A DNA stretch of 64,000 bases, taken from NCBI GenBank assembly GCA_026126305.1, contig JAHCJI010000006.1, positions 124,001 through 188,000 of the forward strand, read 5' to 3'. The DNA is from Phycisphaeraceae bacterium (lineage in GTDB: Bacteria > Planctomycetota > Phycisphaerae > Phycisphaerales > UBA1924). A model generated the notes under the pieces. That model did not search any database. It saw only the letters and a list, made by a program, of their open reading frames with translations, and was not told where the DNA came from. The position numbers were made by a program, and so were the translations under genes. Shown in pieces: positions 61,889-64,000 of the stretch. The first letter of the stretch is position 1; each line of letters opens with the position of its first letter.

Positions 61889-64000
61889 TTATGGCCCACG
61901 CGGCGTGCCGAGCACCGACAGGATATTGCTGTAGTCATCGGTCCACAAGCGAAACCCGGGCCGAGCAACGGGGGCACGCCACAGCGGACGCTGCCGCAGC
62001 GGTGCCAGGTCCGCCGATTCGTGCGAGAGCATGACCCATGTGCTCGTATACCGACCCGTCCGAAGGCTGTCGTCCGGGTCGCGCAGATCCACCCGCATCG
62101 TGGCGTACAGCCCGAGTCGATCGGCCGCCGACGCCACCACCGGCTCCAGGTCCAGGAAGACGTTCGAGATGTGTACCGCCAACACGCCGCCGGGGGCCAA
62201 CCTGGCCAGGTACGCCCCGAAGGCCTCGAGTGTCAGCAGGTGGACAGGGATCGCATCGGAACTGAACGCGTCGAGCACGATCAGGTCGTACAACTCCCCT
62301 TCGGACCGTTCCAGCAGAAGCCGGCCATCGCCCACGAAGTACTCGACGCTATCGGCTCGGCTCTGGCTCAGGAACGTAAAATACAGCGGATTCGTGGCGA
62401 TGCGCACCACGGCCGGATCGATCTCGTACGCGTGGATGGTCATCCCGCGACGGCCGTACGAGGCCAGTGCGCCCGTGCCCAGGCCCACCAGTGCCACACG
62501 ATCGAGGGGGTGGTAGGGCTCGGGCGTCGCCTGCCCATCGATGAGCGCGAACACCTCGGCGATGGGGCTCTGCCGGTGGTAGTACGCCAGCGGCTCCTGC
62601 TCAAAGCCCGGCCCAAGCCTTTGCAGCCCATGGGCCGTGGAGCCATGCCGCAACTGGTGGAAGGTGGCAATCGACCCATCGCGCTGCTCGGTGCGCAGTC
62701 TCTCGACGGTATGGACACCAAAGAACGTCCGCTCGACGTGCAGCGCTTCGACATCGCCCTTCCACAACGATGCCGTCACCAGAATACCGCCCAGGGCGAG
62801 CGCCATCGCCAGAGGCCTGGTGTGGATGATATAGATCACCAGTGCGGGCAGGCCAATGGCAACCACGCGCTCGAACACACCCGAAGCGCTCGACATGGGC
62901 CGAAGGCCAAGGGCCTCCATCGTCATCAGCATCGCGACGAAGCCCATCGCCAGCGCCACGCCAAGCGACGCCTGACCGGCGAGGGACTCCAGCCCACGAG
63001 CCCCGCGGAACTTCCACGCCGGCAACCCGGGCAACGCCAGCATGGCCGCCGCGATCGCCAGCGGATACTCCAGCACATGGTTGAAGAGCACCGGGGCGGC
63101 CAGCGCGTTGAAGGCCCCGCCCAGCACGCCCCCAAGGGCGATCAGCAGATAAAACTCCGTCAAACGTCCGGTTTGAGGCCGCAACGAGGCAAGACGCTGG
63201 TGGCACAACAGCGCCGCCAGCGCGAACGCACCGATATGCGCGCCCGCGACCGCCCAGAGCGGCTGCTGCGCGTGCAGCAGCAACGCCATCGATACCCCCA
63301 CCACCGCGATGGGCGTCAGCCGACGGTTCCACAACGCAACGCCCGGACGACGCACGCCGAAGGCAACGATGAACGTCAACAGATACAGCGACAACGGCAC
63401 CACCCAGAGCAACGGTGCCGCCGCCACGTCCGTGCTCAGATGCTGCGTCACGCCAAGCATCAAACTCGAAGGCACCATCGCAAGGCCCATCCACGCCAGG
63501 CGACGCTGCCACGAGACCATCTCGGCGGGCGCGTCCGCCGTAGCGACACGTGCCGGCCTCGTGCGGCGGATCAGCAACACGCCGCCGACCACCAGAAGAA
63601 CCACGAGCACGACATACGAGGCCGACCACCACACGCGCTGCTGCTCCAGAGTCAGCATGGGCTCGATCACGAACGGGTACGCCAGCAGCCCGATCAGGCT
63701 GCCGGCATTGCTGGCCGCGTACAGCGGATACGGGTCGGCCGAAAGCCGGTGGTCGGTGGCGGCGATCCAACGCTGGAGCAAGGGCGAGACCGTGCAAAGC
63801 AGCACATATGGAGCACCAACCGCCACCGCCAAGGCCGCGACAACCCAGAGCAAGGCCGGGCCATCGGGCATCCCACCAGGCAAGGCCATCGGCAACGCGA
63901 GCACCGCCATCGCGGCCAGCCCCGCGTGCGACACGATGGCCACACGCGGTGCCCGTCGGCCCAACAGACCGAGCCAGTGGGCCGCCAGGTATCCCAGCAA
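61889..64000 (-). CDS. MFS-like/spermidine synthase-like fusion protein, N-terminus cut by window edge
   Basis: The visible 703 residues lack the N-terminus. About residues 1-450 hold a dozen hydrophobic helices in the plan of the membrane half of fused MFS/spermidine synthases. The C-terminal part (about 470-680) is a Rossmann domain like spermidine synthase: VALVGLGTGALASYG as the nucleotide loop, HAYEIDPAVVRIA, VGDGRLLLERSEGELYDLIVLDAFSSDAIPVHLLT with the Asp-Ala-Phe motif, and a later GGVLAVHIS. Polyamine or related aminopropyl chemistry is possible, but such fusions are mostly uncharacterised. Confidence 0.85.
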   Translation of the reverse strand: MLGYLAAHWLGLLGRRAPRVAIVSHAGLAAMAVLALPMALPGGMPDGPALLWVVAALAVAVGAPYVLLCTVSPLLQRWIAATDHRLSADPYPLYAASNAGSLIGLLAYPFVIEPMLTLEQQRVWWSASYVVLVVLLVVGGVLLIRRTRPARVATADAPAEMVSWQRRLAWMGLAMVPSSLMLGVTQHLSTDVAAAPLLWVVPLSLYLLTFIVAFGVRRPGVALWNRRLTPIAVVGVSMALLLHAQQPLWAVAGAHIGAFALAALLCHQRLASLRPQTGRLTEFYLLIALGGVLGGAFNALAAPVLFNHVLEYPLAIAAAMLALPGLPAWKFRGARGLESLAGQASLGVALAMGFVAMLMTMEALGLRPMSSASGVFERVVAIGLPALVIYIIHTRPLAMALALGGILVTASLWKGDVEALHVERTFFGVHTVERLRTEQRDGSIATFHQLRHGSTAHGLQRLGPGFEQEPLAYYHRQSPIAEVFALIDGQATPEPYHPLDRVALVGLGTGALASYGRRGMTIHAYEIDPAVVRIATNPLYFTFLSQSRADSVEYFVGDGRLLLERSEGELYDLIVLDAFSSDAIPVHLLTLEAFGAYLARLAPGGVLAVHISNVFLDLEPVVASAADRLGLYATMRVDLRDPDDSLRTGRYTSTWVMLSHESADLAPLRQRPLWRAPVARPGFRLWTDDYSNILSVLGTPRGP

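Noticed and set aside
1..64000. tRNA or rRNA genes
   Set aside because: TTCGAATC-like words occur (for example near 18450 and 29380), but no cloverleaf could be built around them.

Overview
The window is a high-GC, gene-dense stretch of a bacterial chromosome that looks like a planctomycete of the class Phycisphaerae. The pointers are a secreted prepilin-like protein with the FTLIE methylation motif and a C-terminal DG motif, several exported proteins ending in a PEP-CTERM-like tail (VPLPGA or VPAPA, a hydrophobic helix, then RRRR), two exported proteins with duplicated EF-hand (GC-type) dockerin repeats, and ECF sigma factors paired with a membrane anti-sigma-like protein or a membrane Ser/Thr kinase. 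No rRNA, tRNA, CRISPR array, integrase or insertion sequence was seen.

Layout. 1-3238 (minus) carries the bacterial RNA-repair pair Hen1-Pnkp; Pnkp runs off the left edge. 3435-7117 holds a secreted Ca-type PI-PLC, an exported unknown protein, a CorA/ZntB-type metal transporter and a small lipoprotein. 7219-10748 is an accessory island of three Rhs core-end fragments, each joined to a different tail: tip 1 has a pretoxin HINT domain, a broken toxin tail and a low-GC candidate immunity gene; tip 2 has a hydrophobic tail and a 34-residue membrane peptide; tip 3 is only a deleted core remnant. 10925-12771 is an ECF sigma factor translationally coupled to an anti-sigma-like protein with a pseudopilin-like outer part. 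12793-17599 (minus) is a tight run rnpA-yidD-tetR-mutS-pgmB. 18473-18745 is a 21-bp tandem array. 19087-24522 carries an unknown gene, then polA-GNAT-prmC coupled by overlapping stop/start codons.

24526-37781 is mostly envelope and secreted biology: PEP-CTERM-like proteins, an M28 peptidase with a PDZ domain, an ABC transporter made of a LolD/MacB-type ATPase, an FtsX-like permease and a TroA/ZnuA-like metal-binding lipoprotein, a secreted thioredoxin-like protein, a PQQ-type sugar dehydrogenase and two dockerin proteins. 37900-44549 has an orphan DNA methyltransferase, a DHH phosphoesterase, ribF, a second 21-bp tandem array built of hairpins, and putA. 44706-50849 has a pseudopilin, a coiled-coil membrane protein, an ECF sigma factor with a membrane kinase, and a TVP38/DedA-type protein. 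50982-61868 is housekeeping: an MBL-fold RNase Z-like enzyme, dnaA with a clear promoter, two adjacent clpP genes, a metallophosphoesterase, yidC, mnmE, clpS, a stand-alone MshEN-like domain and aroC. The right edge cuts an MFS/spermidine-synthase-like fusion.

How the parts fit. The usual origin cluster (dnaA, rnpA-yidD, yidC-mnmE) is present but scattered and split between strands over about 42 kb. The most unusual material is the Rhs tip array, the anti-sigma/pseudopilin fusion, the mixed ABC/TroA operon, and the two unrelated 21-bp arrays, each sitting between divergent genes.
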